From: Plotosus lineatus
Taxonomy: Eukaryota > Chordata > Actinopteri > Siluriformes > Plotosidae
Direction: 5' to 3'
DNA: 64,000 nucleotides
Assembly: GCA_024760905.1 (NCBI GenBank)
Contig: CM045737.1
Location: forward strand, 19,412,348-19,476,347
A program made the position numbers and the translations under genes. The notes under the pieces are model-generated. The model ran no database searches. It worked only from the letters and a program-made list of their open reading frames with translations, and had not been told where the DNA came from. Below are positions 47,514 to 57,795 of this stretch, one piece after another. Within the stretch, counting starts at the first letter, position 1, and each line of letters opens with the position of its first letter.

Positions 47514-47690
47514 CCGGGGCTTACTGGTCACACACTGCAATGCCCAGAGAGCAGTTGGGGGGTTAGGGCACCTTAGCCATGAAGGTGGAAAAAGGGAAGG
47601 TGTAGCTTGCTCTACCTGCTGCTGCGCATTTTTCCAGTTGTGTTGGGATTCAAACCAGAGACCTATAGATTCCAAACTCTTAACAGGGCT
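47514..47690 (-). mobile_element. SINE family C fragment (minus strand)
   Basis: GAGAGCAGTTGGGGGGTTAG, CACCTTAGCCATGAAGGTGG and GGGATTCAAACCAGAGACCT match the body and head of family C. Confidence 0.65.
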
Positions 47691-47752
47691 GAATGTAAAA
47701 TAGTACCTACAGCATTCTTTCACGCTCAGCATGGCACCACAGTGGCATAGAG

Positions 47753-48080
47753 CTTCATCATATGTAACTGCTTAATCCTAATTTGGGTCATGGGGAGGCT
47801 GGCGCCCATTCCAGTCAACTCCGGGCGAGGGCAGAGTACACCCTGGACGGCTCACCAATCCATCGCAGGGTGGAAGGACGCTGACGGCTTTGCAGCTACT
47901 CTTAACGAAAGTCAGCAATGGTTCTTTTACAGCCTCACACCATACACAGTGAGAGACAGAGCCGGCCTTTGATAACCCAGTTAGCTGCACTAGGGGGGAC
48001 AGTGACAACCCATGGAGAGTGGGGCTTGAACCCCCAACCTTAGGATTAGTGATCCAGCACCTTACCCCAGGCCACCACTG
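47753..48080 (-). mobile_element. SINE family A with L2-type tail (minus strand)
   Basis: Complete copy. GGCATAGAG at 47744-47752 and 48081-48089 is the target duplication. Confidence 0.9.
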
Positions 48081-48109
48081 GGCATAGAGATTATTTTATT
48101 TATTTATTT

Positions 48110-48180
48110 ATTTTATTTTGATATACTGTATTAATACCATGAGGGAAATTATTTCCATTGCACTTAACCCATCCAAAGTG

Positions 48181-48251
<71 letters not shown>

Positions 48252-48400
48252 ACAGTGAGCACACAAACACTTGGAGCATTGGGCTACCACTCATATTGGG
48301 GGAACCCGGAGAGCAGTTGAGGGTTAGGTACCTTGCTCAAGGGCACTTCAGGCATCTATGTGAAGGAAGAGAACGTGCAGTTCACCCCTCCAACGCCACA
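48110..48400 (-). mobile_element. SINE family C with internal (CA)n (minus strand)
   Basis: 3' end ATACTGTATTAATACCATGA, (CA)n at 48183-48245, ACATGTAAACAGTGAGCACA, GAGAGCAGTTGAGGGTTAGG and CTTGCTCAAGGGCACTTCAG. It shows how the (CA)n arises from the TGTTTACATGTGTG stretch of the family C consensus. Confidence 0.8.
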
Positions 48401-48403
48401 CAT

Positions 48404-48738
48404 GATCACATTTGCATTACAGTAAGAAGGTCCTGGATTCATGTCCTGGGCTTGGGGAGGGCATTTCTGTATGGATTTGACATGCTTTCCCTGTGCAAGT
48501 ATGGGTTTCCTTCAGGTACTCCTCTTTCCTCCTACAGTCCAAAGACATGCACATTAGGCTGACTGGACTGTTTCAGATTGTCTCTGGTTGAGCCTTTAAA
48601 TGGTTGTGTGTGTTGGCCTTCAATTGACTGGCAAGCTCTTCAGGATATACCCCACCTTTCACCAAGTCAGCTGAGATAGGCTCCAGCCTCCCTATGACTC
48701 TAGTAGGGTTAAGAGGGGCAGATGAATGAATGTATGAA
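48404..48738 (+). mobile_element. V-SINE-like element with L2 tail (plus strand)
   Basis: AGTAAGAAGGTCCTGGATTC, CCTACAGTCCAAAGACATGC, tail TCAGCTGAGATAGGCTCCAG and terminal (ATGA)n. Confidence 0.8.
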
Positions 48739-48740
48739 TA

Positions 48741-49888
48741 CAGGGATCCCCTCACTTTTCACGGTTAATTGGGACCGAGATCCTCCACAACCGTCGAATT
48801 CTGTGAAGTATGATCGCCCCCCCATGACTAATGTATACGTACATGTATATGTGTATATAATATCAATAAATACATATTCAACACTATACGTGCTTAAATA
48901 ACAATTAAACATTCAAAAACAATGCATAAGATGTAAATAAAATATAAATACACACACACACATACACATGCGTTTTTATGCGAAGTGCGTATCTGCGTGT
49001 GTACACATAAAAATAGAAGTATCGTACAGGGATCCCTCGCTACTTCGCGCTTCAACTCATGCGGTTTCAGTGCATCGCGGTTTTTTTTCTTTTTAATATT
49101 CATTGAATTAAAAAGTAAGGAAATTAAGGAAGAATAGTGGAAAACGTTAAGGAAAATGCCGCAAAAACAAGGCCAATTATGCAAAAAAAAAAACCAAAAA
49201 AAACCCTATAAACAAACACAAAACAAAAAAACAACCCAAAATCTCCCATCAAATCTATACTGTTGTGAGGTTTGCATTTTAGTGTGCACGCGCACGCGTC
49301 TGAATGTTTGTGTATTTATATTTTATTTACATGTTCAGTTCAGTTCATTTTCTGTACCCGCTTAATCCTAATTTGGGTCACGGGGAGGCTGGTGCCCATC
49401 CCAGCCAACTTCGGGCGAGGGCAGAGTACACCCTGGACAGCTCGGCAGGCCATCGCAGGGCGGAAACACGCTGACGGCTTTGCAGCTACTATTGTCGAAA
49501 GTCAGCAATGGTTCTTTTACATGCCTCACACCGTAGACAGTGAGAGACATGGCCGGCCTTTGATAACCCAGTTAGCTGCACTAGGGGGGACAGTGACAAC
49601 CCATGGAGAGTGGGGCTCGAACCCCCGACCTTTGGATCAGCGATCCAGCGCCCTATACCACTAGACCATCACTGCCCCTATTTACATGTTATGCATTATT
49701 TTTTAACGTTTAATTGTTATTATAAGCATTTATAGCATTGAATATGTATTTATTGATATTATATACACATATACATGTACGTATACAGTACGTCAGTCGG
49801 GGATGGGGGTGATCCTACTTTGCGGATTTCGATGGGTGCATGGGGATCTTGGTCCCACTTAACTGCGGAAAGTGAGGGATCCCTTTAC
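48741..49888. mobile_element. fold-back DNA element A (pogo-like ends), arms separated
   Basis: The left arm 48741 to about 49024 starts CAGGGATCCCCTCACTTTTC. The right arm, about 49265-49888, is its complement and ends AAAGTGAGGGATCCC; it carries a SINE at 49336-49678. The left arm of a second element (B) lies between the two arms. Confidence 0.75.
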
Positions 49889-50161
49889 TTTTGATGGGAG
49901 GTTTTGTTTTTGATGGGAGGTTTTGGGTTGTTTTTTGTTTGTTTGTTTGTTTGTTTGTTTTGTGTCTGTTTGGGTTTTTTTGCATAACTGACCTTGTTTT
50001 GCAGCATTTTCCTTAATTATTTCCCCTATTCTTCCTTAATTTCCTTATTTTTTAATTCGATGAATATTAAAAAAAACAAACAAACAACAACAACAACAAC
50101 AACAAAAACCACCCACGATGCACTGAAGCCGCATGAATTGCGCAGTAGCGGTGGATTCCTG
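49027..50161. mobile_element. fold-back DNA element B (pogo-like ends), interleaved with element A
   Basis: The left arm 49027 to about 49255 starts CAGGGATCCCTCGCTACTTC and includes GTGCATCGCGG. The right arm 49889-50161 is its complement (GATGCACTGAAGCCGCATGA), ending TGGATTCCTG. The right arm of element A lies between the arms. (GTTT)n at about 49940-49963 and (CAA)n at about 50085-50105 lie in the right arm. Confidence 0.75.
49336..49678 (-). mobile_element. SINE family A with L2-type tail (minus strand), inside element A
   Basis: Complete copy with an exact 12-bp target duplication TATTTACATGTT at 49324-49335 and 49679-49690, which restores the fold-back arm when removed. Confidence 0.93.
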
Positions 50162-50339
50162 TGTATGTTCTGTATCCTGGTTGCGTGGCTGGTTTGATTG
50201 AAATGTATTATGGTCTTTTTTTTTTTTTTTTTTTTTTTGTAAACGAGGATTAGATATTTCTCTTTACATATATATTTTGTAAATAATTATTTTACGATAA
50301 ATAGAATTCCGGATCATTTGAAAATAAGATACCTGCACG

Positions 50340-50860
50340 ACCGGGATGCGCGTGTCCTCACGCGGGGCGGCGCCACATCCCAGAGCGCGTCAAGCCATGC
50401 AGCGTTCACTGTTCATAAACGAATGGCGCGTTCACTCGCCGTATCTCACGTGCTTTAGTTTTGCATTCGGAGCCCAAAACAGCGAGACAGCGCGTGAACA
50501 CCATCATCTCCCAGTCCTGTCCAACTAAAGCGCGCCGAGCTGATGCGGCATGGACAGAAACGCGCCTGAGTATCACTCGGACTGGCACTGAAATACACTT
50601 TAGAGTTTTAATTCAATGAGTTTTTAAGTGCGGGACTTTTTCAAACGGTGGGACGGGAAACTGACAGCTGTGTGTTTTGTTGGAAGAATCAGCGGCGCAC
50701 TCAGATGGCGGGGCCACAGCCGGGAGTTCACGCGCTCCAGCTCAAACCCGTGGCCGTTCCGGAGAGCTTGAGGAAAGGAAATAAATTCATCAAATGGGAG
50801 GATGTAAGTACCGAGCGCTGATTAATGCGCACTTCCGGACGGGTTGTCAGTGTGAATTGT
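50340..50860 (+). promoter_or_regulatory. plcb1: CpG-rich promoter region and 5' UTR of plcb1
   Basis: CpG density rises abruptly after 50340 (GCGCGTGTCCTCACGCGGGG, GCGGCGCC, repeated GCGCG) and stays high to just past the first exon, unlike the flanks. It surrounds the start codon at 50705. The transcription start and the length of the 5' UTR cannot be fixed from sequence, and no TATA box is apparent. Confidence 0.7.
50705..50803 (+). CDS. plcb1: phospholipase C beta 1, first coding exon (partial gene)
   Basis: PLC-beta hydrolyses phosphatidylinositol 4,5-bisphosphate to IP3 and diacylglycerol downstream of Gq-coupled receptors, at the plasma membrane and in the nucleus. The exon starts at ATG 50705 in a CpG-rich context and encodes 33 residues beginning [20 protein letters not shown] and ending FIKWED, followed by the splice donor GTAAGT at 50804. 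Length, phase (0) and sequence match the first coding exon of vertebrate PLCB1 (human begins [16 protein letters not shown] and ends its 33 residues KWDD). The segment leads into the N-terminal PH domain. Later exons lie beyond 64000. The conserved start and donor make this confident despite the short length. Same strand as bmp2, as in mammals. Confidence 0.93.
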
Positions 50861-50893
50861 GAATGGAGCAGATGCGGTTTCATCTGTTGCAGT

Positions 50894-50896
<3 letters not shown>

Positions 50897-50941
<45 letters not shown>
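50897..50941. repeat. (CT)n microsatellite
   Basis: About 22 CT units near the start of plcb1 intron 1. Confidence 0.95.
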
Positions 50942-50945
<4 letters not shown>

Positions 50946-51410
50946 TTTCAGGTGCAGCCTAAGAATAAATCCATACATTGTTTGCATTTAGGTATAAGAT
51001 TTTTAAATCTAATTAGGACAGCAAACGAGACATGCCAGTTAGTCTTTCCTATGTTATTTCTTTCTTTACACAGACCACATCTGGAATTGGGAAACCCTCA
51101 TGCAATCAGAATTTCAACTTAATCTGTGTAAATATTGATCCTTTTCCCTGGTTGTCATAGCTCTAAAAATTGGATAAACAAAATAGACGCACTGCATGTT
51201 GACTGCAATTAGATTAGATTAGTTCAACTTTACTGTATTTATACATCTGTGATGACAGAGTTGAATCTAAACTCATCTAATCCAATGTGTTAGTTGCTTT
51301 ATATTGAGTATCAAAGTACATTTACAGGAACAGTTCCTATTAACTCCATTGAGAAATATTCAGTGAGCTGGTTTGTGTGAAGGGTCTGACTTTTTCCATC
51401 GTTCTTAAGG

Positions 51411-51898
51411 CAGTGCTTCTCAAATAGTGATGCTGGGGGACGGTGATGATGCTGTGTGGAGTTCGTATGACCCTGGGGAACATGCTTTTCTGGAATTGTG
51501 CACGAGAATTAAGTGTAATTGCACCTCCACTCCACTAGTTGGCAGCGGCGCTATTATTGTCGAGCTAGGGTGGGGCGGTTTTTCGCAGGAGCGAAGTGCA
51601 GTCAACAATCCCTGAAGAAACAACACGGGAAAATTTCTAACAGGAACGAAGAGAAAGGTGGTGAGAGATGGAGATATTAAGACATAAGGAAGTTGAATAA
51701 GTTTAATTAAGGATTTTTTTTTATTTCAGGCACATTGGTGCACTTTAAATCCTTTCCATTACAGATTAAAAAACAATGTTAATGAAGTTTTTCTTTTTTG
51801 TTTTTAATGTGAATAAAGATACAATGTTATGTACAGGTGTACTAATAACAATTTTATAGATAAATAATACTATTTGTAGTCGCTCGCGGGGCGGTGGC

Positions 51899-51964
<66 letters not shown>

Positions 51965-52017
51965 AAATATTTTTTTCTTCCTAGAGGGGCGCAACAGAAA
52001 ATAATTGAGAAGCACTG
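51411..52017. mobile_element. hAT-type MITE, copy 1, with 8-bp target duplication
   Basis: Ends CAGTGCTTCTCAAATAGTG and the complement of CAGTGCTTCTCAATTATTT. The 8-bp duplication is TCTTAAGG (51403-51410) and TCCTAAGG (52018-52025). These are hAT hallmarks. About 607 bp, with no transposase. (GT)n at about 51900-51962 lies near the right end. Confidence 0.88.
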
Positions 52018-52025
52018 TCCTAAGG

Positions 52026-52405
52026 CGAATATAAAGTAGGTTGGAACAGACTCCACCCCTTCCCTCAGAATTGGACATACAGTACACTTATCCGTACTTA
52101 CAGGTAGACTTTGGAAAGACAGTACGGCGTTTATTTTTAAGAGACCAGAAATGCACTTTTGAGCAGAAAAATTGGTACAAAGCAAAAGATAAATAAATAA
52201 AATGATGACAACGATAATGATGATGATGATGATGATGATAATCAGGAAAAGAAGCACATCTGTAACATTTTAAGCCTCAGGATTCCTACAACTATTCAGA
52301 GGGCTGCATGAGAAAAGTGGGCAAAATGCATTACCTATTAGGTGCTTAACTCTTCCCTCATTCCTCACTTATTTGTTGAACTACTTCAGCCTTCTGGGGT
52401 TAAAG
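52026..52405. other. non-coding intronic sequence
   Basis: A TGA/GAT trinucleotide run at about 52214-52240; nothing else recognised. Confidence 0.5.
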
Positions 52406-52417
52406 GCAGGTAAGGTA

Positions 52418-52718
52418 AAAGGTAAGTCTGTTGGGTTTTTACACCCGAGCCTTGTGGCTCATCAGGCTGGTGCTTATGCCCGGTTTCCACAGCGTGAAGC
52501 GACCAGGAGTTCAACTCCCCCTGGATGGGACGCTAGTACATCGCAGGTTACCTTCCCAGTATATTTTACTGGTACCCATTTATACTGCTGGGTGAACAGA
52601 GGCACACTTGTGGTTGATACCTTGCCCAGGGGTCTTAACACAGTCCAGGTCTCAGTGGGATTTGAACTCACAACCTCCCGATCATGAGCACAGCACCCTA
52701 ACCACTACACCACCCGCC
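52418..52718 (-). mobile_element. tRNA-derived SINE, family B (minus strand)
   Basis: Complete match to 45608-45905: TAAGTCTGTTGGGTTTTTAC at the 3' side, GGATTTGAACTCACAACCTC and AACCACTACACCACCCGCC at the head. Confidence 0.87.
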
Positions 52719-52851
52719 CCACTGCAGGGTCAAAGGCAGGCAGGGGTCTATCTCAGATGACACTCGGTGAAGGTGAAGGTGGGTAAACATCTTACCAGAC
52801 CACTGCAGAGCCAAAACACACACAATTATTAATACTCACATCCACCCCTGG

Positions 52852-52902
52852 ATCACAATGATCTACCGTATGGTTCACCAGGCCACATACGGACTCACCC
52901 AC
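52852..52902. repeat. 51-bp sequence repeated exactly at 54427-54477
   Basis: Starts ATCACAATGATCTACCGTAT and ends GGACTCACCCAC; every base matches the second copy by eye. Both copies sit at V-SINE junctions. Confidence 0.88.
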
Positions 52903-52905
52903 CCC

Positions 52906-53246
52906 TGGGTGGTCTAGTGGTATAAGGCGCCGAATCGCTGATCCAAAGGTTGGGGGTTTGAGTCCCACTCTCCACAAGGTTGTCACTGTCCTCCCAGTGC
53001 AGCTAACTGGGTTATCAAAGGCCGGCCATGTCTCTCACTGTCTATGGTGTGAGGCATGTAAAAGAACCATTGCTGACTTTCGACAAGAGTAGGATGCAAA
53101 TCCGTCAGCGTGTTTCTGCCCTGCGATGGCCTGGCGAGCTGTCCAGGATGTACTCTGCCCTCGCCCTGAGTTGGCTGGGATGGGCACCAGCCTCCCCGTG
53201 ACCCTAATTAGGATGAAGCGGTTACAGAAAATGAACTGAACTGAAC
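52906..53246 (+). mobile_element. SINE family A with L2-type tail (plus strand)
   Basis: GGTGGTCTAGTGGTATAAGG head to AAGCGGTTACAGAAAATGAA tail, inserted in a V-SINE. Confidence 0.88.
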
Positions 53247-53455
53247 ATCCACCCCTAGAGGCAGTCTGGAACAGTCAATTAGCCTAAAGTGCATGTCTTT
53301 GAACTGTGGGAGGAAACAGAATAGCCAGAGGAAACCCGTGCAAGCACAAGGAGGACACACGATCTTCACCCAGAAGTGCCCAAGGCCAGAACTCGAACCC
53401 AGGATCCTCCTGCTTTGAGGCAAACAAGCTAACCGCGATGTCACTGTGACATCCT

Positions 53456-54110
53456 GCTTAGTTATTAGCCAGAAGTTAAAGTGATAATGTACAAAAATGG
53501 CTTGGCACTGATGGGTACACCATTGTCTGTAAAAAGGGTAACTTTCCAACAGCAAGCATATCTCCCTAATTATTTACAAACTAATACCTGTAGTTTTAAG
53601 CTTTCCTTCAAGTTTTGCGTCAACATTGTTCACATTTAATTTTTGTTCTTAACCCGAGTGTGAGAACTGTATTTCTAACTTTGTTTCGTTTTTGCATCTT
53701 TTGTCTTGCCCCTGCAATGTCCTGGCGGGCTGTCCAGGGTGTACCCTGCCCCCCTTCACTCGGAGTCTGCTGAGATGGGCACCGGCCTCCCCGCGAATTT
53801 AATTCGGATTAAGCAGTTCAGAATATGAATGAATGGATGAATCTTTTGTCTTTGAACTGACCGTTATTACGACATACAACATGAGAGTATCTGGTGTTTT
53901 GTAAACGTAGACCATTCAATCAATTCTGAAGCTCTGGAGATAAAGATATGGACATGAGTATCATGTCATTGACACTTAACTGTGTGGTTATTGTCTACAA
54001 CAAAATCTTCTGACTACGTAGAGGTCAGGACAGTAGGACATTAGTAAGGATAACCGCAAACAAATTTGAGTTAAGAGTTGATCACCCTTGAGCTATGCTC
54101 TGGGTTACAG
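53456..54110. repeat. diverged duplicated segment, copy 1 (copy 2 at 56850-57660)
   Basis: Shared landmarks with the second copy in the same order: GTGTGAGAAC, ATCTGGTGTTTTGTAAA, TTAACTGTGTGGTTATTG and AAGGATAACCGCAAACAAAT. An L2-tail fragment at 53712-53850 is present only in this copy. Confidence 0.7.
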
Positions 54111-54426
54111 TAGGAAATTTTAAGAGTGATTCCATAATAGGAGTGACATAGAATTAATTAGCATATTGTCTATCAACTCATTCTGCACAGTTTTAGATGT
54201 ACGGCAGGTGTATTTCTCATCACCATTAAAGCACACACGGAAAAGTGAAGAAACATTGTTGCTCGGATTTTGGAGATTACATGAGCCGTCTACATCACAA
54301 AAAGACCTGAAATTACAAGAACTTTAAGCATTCGTGTGATCTATCTATGTCTACATCCAATCACGAGGACTGGACATCAATCCCTGACGCTTGAATGATG
54401 CTCATACAGGGATTGTCATGGCTGTA
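54111..54426. other. unique intronic sequence
   Basis: Nothing recognised. Confidence 0.4.
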
Positions 54427-54672
54427 ATCACAATGATCTACCGTATGGTTCACCAGGCCACATACGGACTCACCCACACCGACGGATTTGGAACAGCCAA
54501 TTAACCTACTGTGCATGTTTTTTGGACTGTGGGAGGAAACCGGAGTACCCAAAGGAAACCCATGCAAGCATGTTGAGAACATGCAAACTCCACACAGAAA
54601 CGCCCAGGCCTGGAATCAAACCCAGGCCTTCTTGCTGTGAGGCGGACGTGCTAACCACTACGCCATCATGCT
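54427..54672 (-). mobile_element. V-SINE-like element (minus strand)
   Basis: GCCAATTAACCTACTGTGCA, TGGGAGGAAACCGGAGTACC, GCAAACTCCACACAGAAACG and GCTAACCACTACGCCATCAT. Well preserved centre and head. The first 51 bases duplicate 52852-52902. Confidence 0.83.
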
Positions 54673-55088
54673 GCCGTTCATATGATACATTCATCAGTGT
54701 CTGTTTGTTTGTTTGTCTTTTAGTGGGACTAGGCAAACACCATTGGACCAAGTTTCACCACAACAGGTGAAGGGGCGGGGCCAGGGCCGAGAAAAATTCC
54801 ATTAAAATTTTGGGGAGCTCTGTGTATGGGATCCCCAACAGATCTTTATTTAACATTAAGTGAAATGTTGATGTGACACCCAGTAAGCAGAGACATTTTA
54901 TTACAATCGTGTCAATTTATAATAATTCATTTTTGCCTGCCTGAGATACCTTTTACCCTGTGAGTGCTCCTCTAGTTCATGTTTTTACTTTAAATCAGTA
55001 ATAATTTCTCACTCCTCCAGAGTAAACACAGAAAGTATAAATTCAGTGGAACCAATCACTTACATAGACAGACACTGTTGAAAGTAAA
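54673..55088. other. unique intronic sequence
   Basis: A stretch near 54715-54840 (TTTAGTGGGACTAGGCAAAC, GGTGAAGGGGCGGGGCC) may be a repeat, but no second copy is seen here. Confidence 0.4.
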
Positions 55089-55346
55089 CATTCATTCATT
55101 TATTTTCTGAACCACTTAATTCTAATCGGGCTCTCGGAAAGGCTGGCTCCCATATCAGCCATCTCTGGGTGAGGGCAGAGTACACCCTGGACAGCTCGCT
55201 AGGCCAACGCATGGCAGAAACACGCTACCGGCTATGCAGCCTACTTTTGACAAAAGTAAACAATGTTTGTTTTTTTTTTACTTGCCTCTCATCACTGACA
55301 GTGAGTGACATGACCAGCCTTTGATAACGCAGTTAGCTCCACTGGG
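55089..55346 (-). mobile_element. SINE family A, head missing (minus strand)
   Basis: Tail and body present (TTATTTTCTGAACCACTTAA to GCAGTTAGCTCCACTGGGG); the tRNA-like head is absent. Confidence 0.75.
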
Positions 55347-55639
55347 GGACGATAATAATAATAATAAAAAAAAAATGTAAAAAAATGCTTGAGTGTAAAC
55401 TCCACCGAGGATTTCCCAAGCTTATGTGCAAAAAAGACGATGGTTGAGCATGAAGTTAACCCCACCTTGAAAACAAAAACTTTGTCATTGAACTCAACAG
55501 CAGAGATCAAGCCATCATCATGACATCCAAGGTGAAACATGCCAAGACTGGACAGATGATGGACACAATGGCCAAACCCAGCAGGGAGCTGGCACCTCCG
55601 TGATGAAATTTTCAGACATCAAAGAAGAAACCTAGAAAT

Positions 55640-56170
55640 GACAAGTGTAAATTTAAGACCGCCGTATCATGCTAGCAAATTTATACAGGTTATAAAAAAA
55701 AGGTTTGACAAGTATAAGATGAGTATCCTCTGAGTAATCAAGGCATGATGGATCAAAACAGGAAAGAGGAAATTAGAGTCAGGTCACACCATACTGTATT
55801 CTGGAAAACAATTCCAGTGAGCTTCTAGGAAGCCTCTTCTTTCAACGAAGACTTCTCAAGGCCAGTTTCAATTCAAGGCACACTAAACTGAGAGTGACTG
55901 TATTTTATGTGCCAAAAGAGGATTCGGATTACAGTCACAAGCTGCAACAGAGGAAGCGAAGCTACACAACATACTGCTTATTAATGGAAACACGAACGCC
56001 AAAGATGGAAATAACAACATTGGCAGACAAAGAGAGATTGGAGGACATTGCTCGAGTAGCATCAATGACAATGGAAAATGTCTGTCTGACTTCTGTGTGG
56101 AGAGTGACGTGATTGTAAGAGGGTCTTTATTTCAATATAAGAGTATTCACAAATCAATATAAGCCTCAGT
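55640..56170 (+). pseudogene. endonuclease remnant of a second non-LTR LINE family
   Basis: Frame pieces read GKRKLESGHTILYSG (about 55780), RHTKLRVTVFYVPKEDSD (about 55877), then NILLINGNTNAKDGNNNIGR and NDNGKCLSDFCVESDVIVRG with SLF. These match, in order, the RTE/CR1-type endonuclease core 'SGETILYSG ... YAPT ... GDFNAKVG ... NGE-L-DFC--N-LVI-GS-F'. It is not the same family as the RTE copies at 17 and 26 kb. Several frameshifts; no RT is attached. Confidence 0.7.
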
Positions 56171-56184
56171 ATATAAACTATTTA

Positions 56185-56275
56185 TTTATTCATTAATTTG
56201 CGAAACCACTTAATCCTACTAGGGTCACGGGGAGGATGGATTTCAGCTAACTTTGAACAAAGGCGTGGTAAGGCC
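56185..56275 (-). mobile_element. L2-type tail fragment
   Basis: ATTTGCGAAACCACTTAATC and CTAGGGTCACGGGGAGGATG. Confidence 0.65.
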
Positions 56276-56699
56276 CTGGGTTAACACGGTTATGTGATGC
56301 CTGCAATCTCTGAGAGAAAAAAATGGTGGAGCTCCACAATTTATAATCACATCTGGAGCATGATTGGGGAAGAAAAAGAAGGTAGGCTGCATCCAGGAGA
56401 CGAAACTTTAACTTTTCATGTGTCCATGTTCAACAAGATCCCCTACGGTGGCAGTAATCTGGATCAGCCAGTTTGCACAATGTACATGTGAAGGGTTTGA
56501 GTTCAAAAACAGATAAGTGCCATTCTTTAAATTATGAGGGAAAACAACTTTTTTAGAAGCTTTATTTTAAAGCTACTGAAAAAAAAAAACTTTTTTAAAA
56601 AAGCTACCGGAAAAAGTTTTTTTTTTAAATACATTAAAAAAAGTTTTTTTATTATAAGTAAAACAATGACCATCATCTGTTTTTGAACTCAAAATCATT
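56276..56699. other. intronic sequence with inverted A/T-rich runs
   Basis: Around 56540-56660 runs of A and T pair with each other (AAAAAAACTTTTTT pattern), a low-complexity hairpin. GAGTTCAAAAACAGAT at 56500 and its complement at 56677 extend this into a longer inverted repeat of about 200 bp. Confidence 0.6.
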
Positions 56700-56850
56700 A
56701 TGCCTTTGGACAGTGGGAGGAAACCAGAGTATCTGGAGTGAACCCGCACAAGAACGATAAGAGCATGCACACTCCGCACAGAGACAGCCAAGATCAGGAT
56801 TTGAATCCACAACCTTCCTGGTGTGAGGGAGATGAGCTGGCTGCCATGAC
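56700..56850 (-). mobile_element. V-SINE-like fragment (minus strand)
   Basis: TGCCTTTGGACAGTGGGAGG, GCATGCACACTCCGCACAGA and GGATTTGAATCCACAACCTT. Confidence 0.75.
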
Positions 56851-57660
56851 GCCCTACTTACTTATTAGCTGGTAGTTACATCAATGAGGTACAAAAGTGT
56901 CTCAGCACTGAAGGGTACACAGTTACACAGTTGTCTGCGAAAAGGAAACTCTCATGTGTACCTATGTAGTTACTAACTGCTACCTCAAGGTTTAAGAAAG
57001 CATTCGTACAAGTTTTGCCATTGCAAATGCTTGTTTACATTTACTGTTTGGTCTTAACCCAAGCGTGAGAACTTAGCGTAATTAGAACTTTGCTTACTTT
57101 TTACATCTTTTGCCATTGAACCGACAGTAATTACTATATACTGTACAAGATAAGAATATCTGGTGTTCTGTAAAACCAGATCATTCATTCATTCATTTTC
57201 TGCAACTACTTAATCCTAATTAGGGTTGCAGGGAGGCTGGCACCCATTCCGGGCGAGGGCAGAGTACACCCCGGATAGCTCGCCAGGCCATCGCAGGACC
57301 GAAACACACTGACGGCTCTGCAGTTACTCTTGTCGAAAGTCAGCAATGGTTCTTTTACATGCCTCATACCATAGACAGTGAGAGACACAGCTGGCCTTTG
57401 ATAACCCAGTTAGCTGCACTGGGGAAGTGGTTGGGGCAGTGACAACCTGTTGAGAGTAGGGCTTGAACCCCCAAACTTAGGATCAGTGAGCCAGCATCTT
57501 TACCACCAGGCCACCACTGCCCCTTAAAACCAGATCATTCACCAAATTCTGAGGAACTTTAGGCAACGCTATGGACCTGCAGTATCATGTTATTAACAAT
57601 TAACTGTGTGGTTATTGCTGTGGACAATTAATAAGGATAACCTCAAATAAATTTGACTGA
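56851..57660. repeat. diverged duplicated segment, copy 2 (copy 1 at 53456-54110)
   Basis: Same order of landmarks as copy 1, also directly after a V-SINE head, and interrupted by the family A SINE at 57188-57524. Confidence 0.7.
57188..57524 (-). mobile_element. SINE family A with L2-type tail (minus strand)
   Basis: Complete copy with an exact 17-bp target duplication TAAAACCAGATCATTCA at 57171-57187 and 57525-57541. Confidence 0.93.
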
Positions 57661-57795
57661 AAAAGTGATGGAAACATATGCTAGCATGCAGACACCTCAC
57701 AGAAACAACCCCACTGAGCCCAGCGCTCGAACCTGGAATTTGTTGCGATGAGGCAGACATGCTAGCCAGTACACCACTGTACCACCTGCAACTTA
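57661..57795 (-). mobile_element. V-SINE-like head fragment (minus strand)
   Basis: GCTCGAACCTGGAATTTGTT and ATGCTAGCCAGTACACCACT. Confidence 0.65.

Larger units (their letters stand above)
52735..53455 (-). mobile_element. V-SINE-like element (minus strand), split by a family A SINE
   Basis: The pieces 52735-52850 (L2 tail and centre) and 53259-53455 (GTCAATTAGCCTAAAGTGCA, ACTCGAACCCAGGATCC) rejoin across ACATCCACCCCT, which occurs at 52838-52849 and again at about 53247-53258. Confidence 0.78.
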
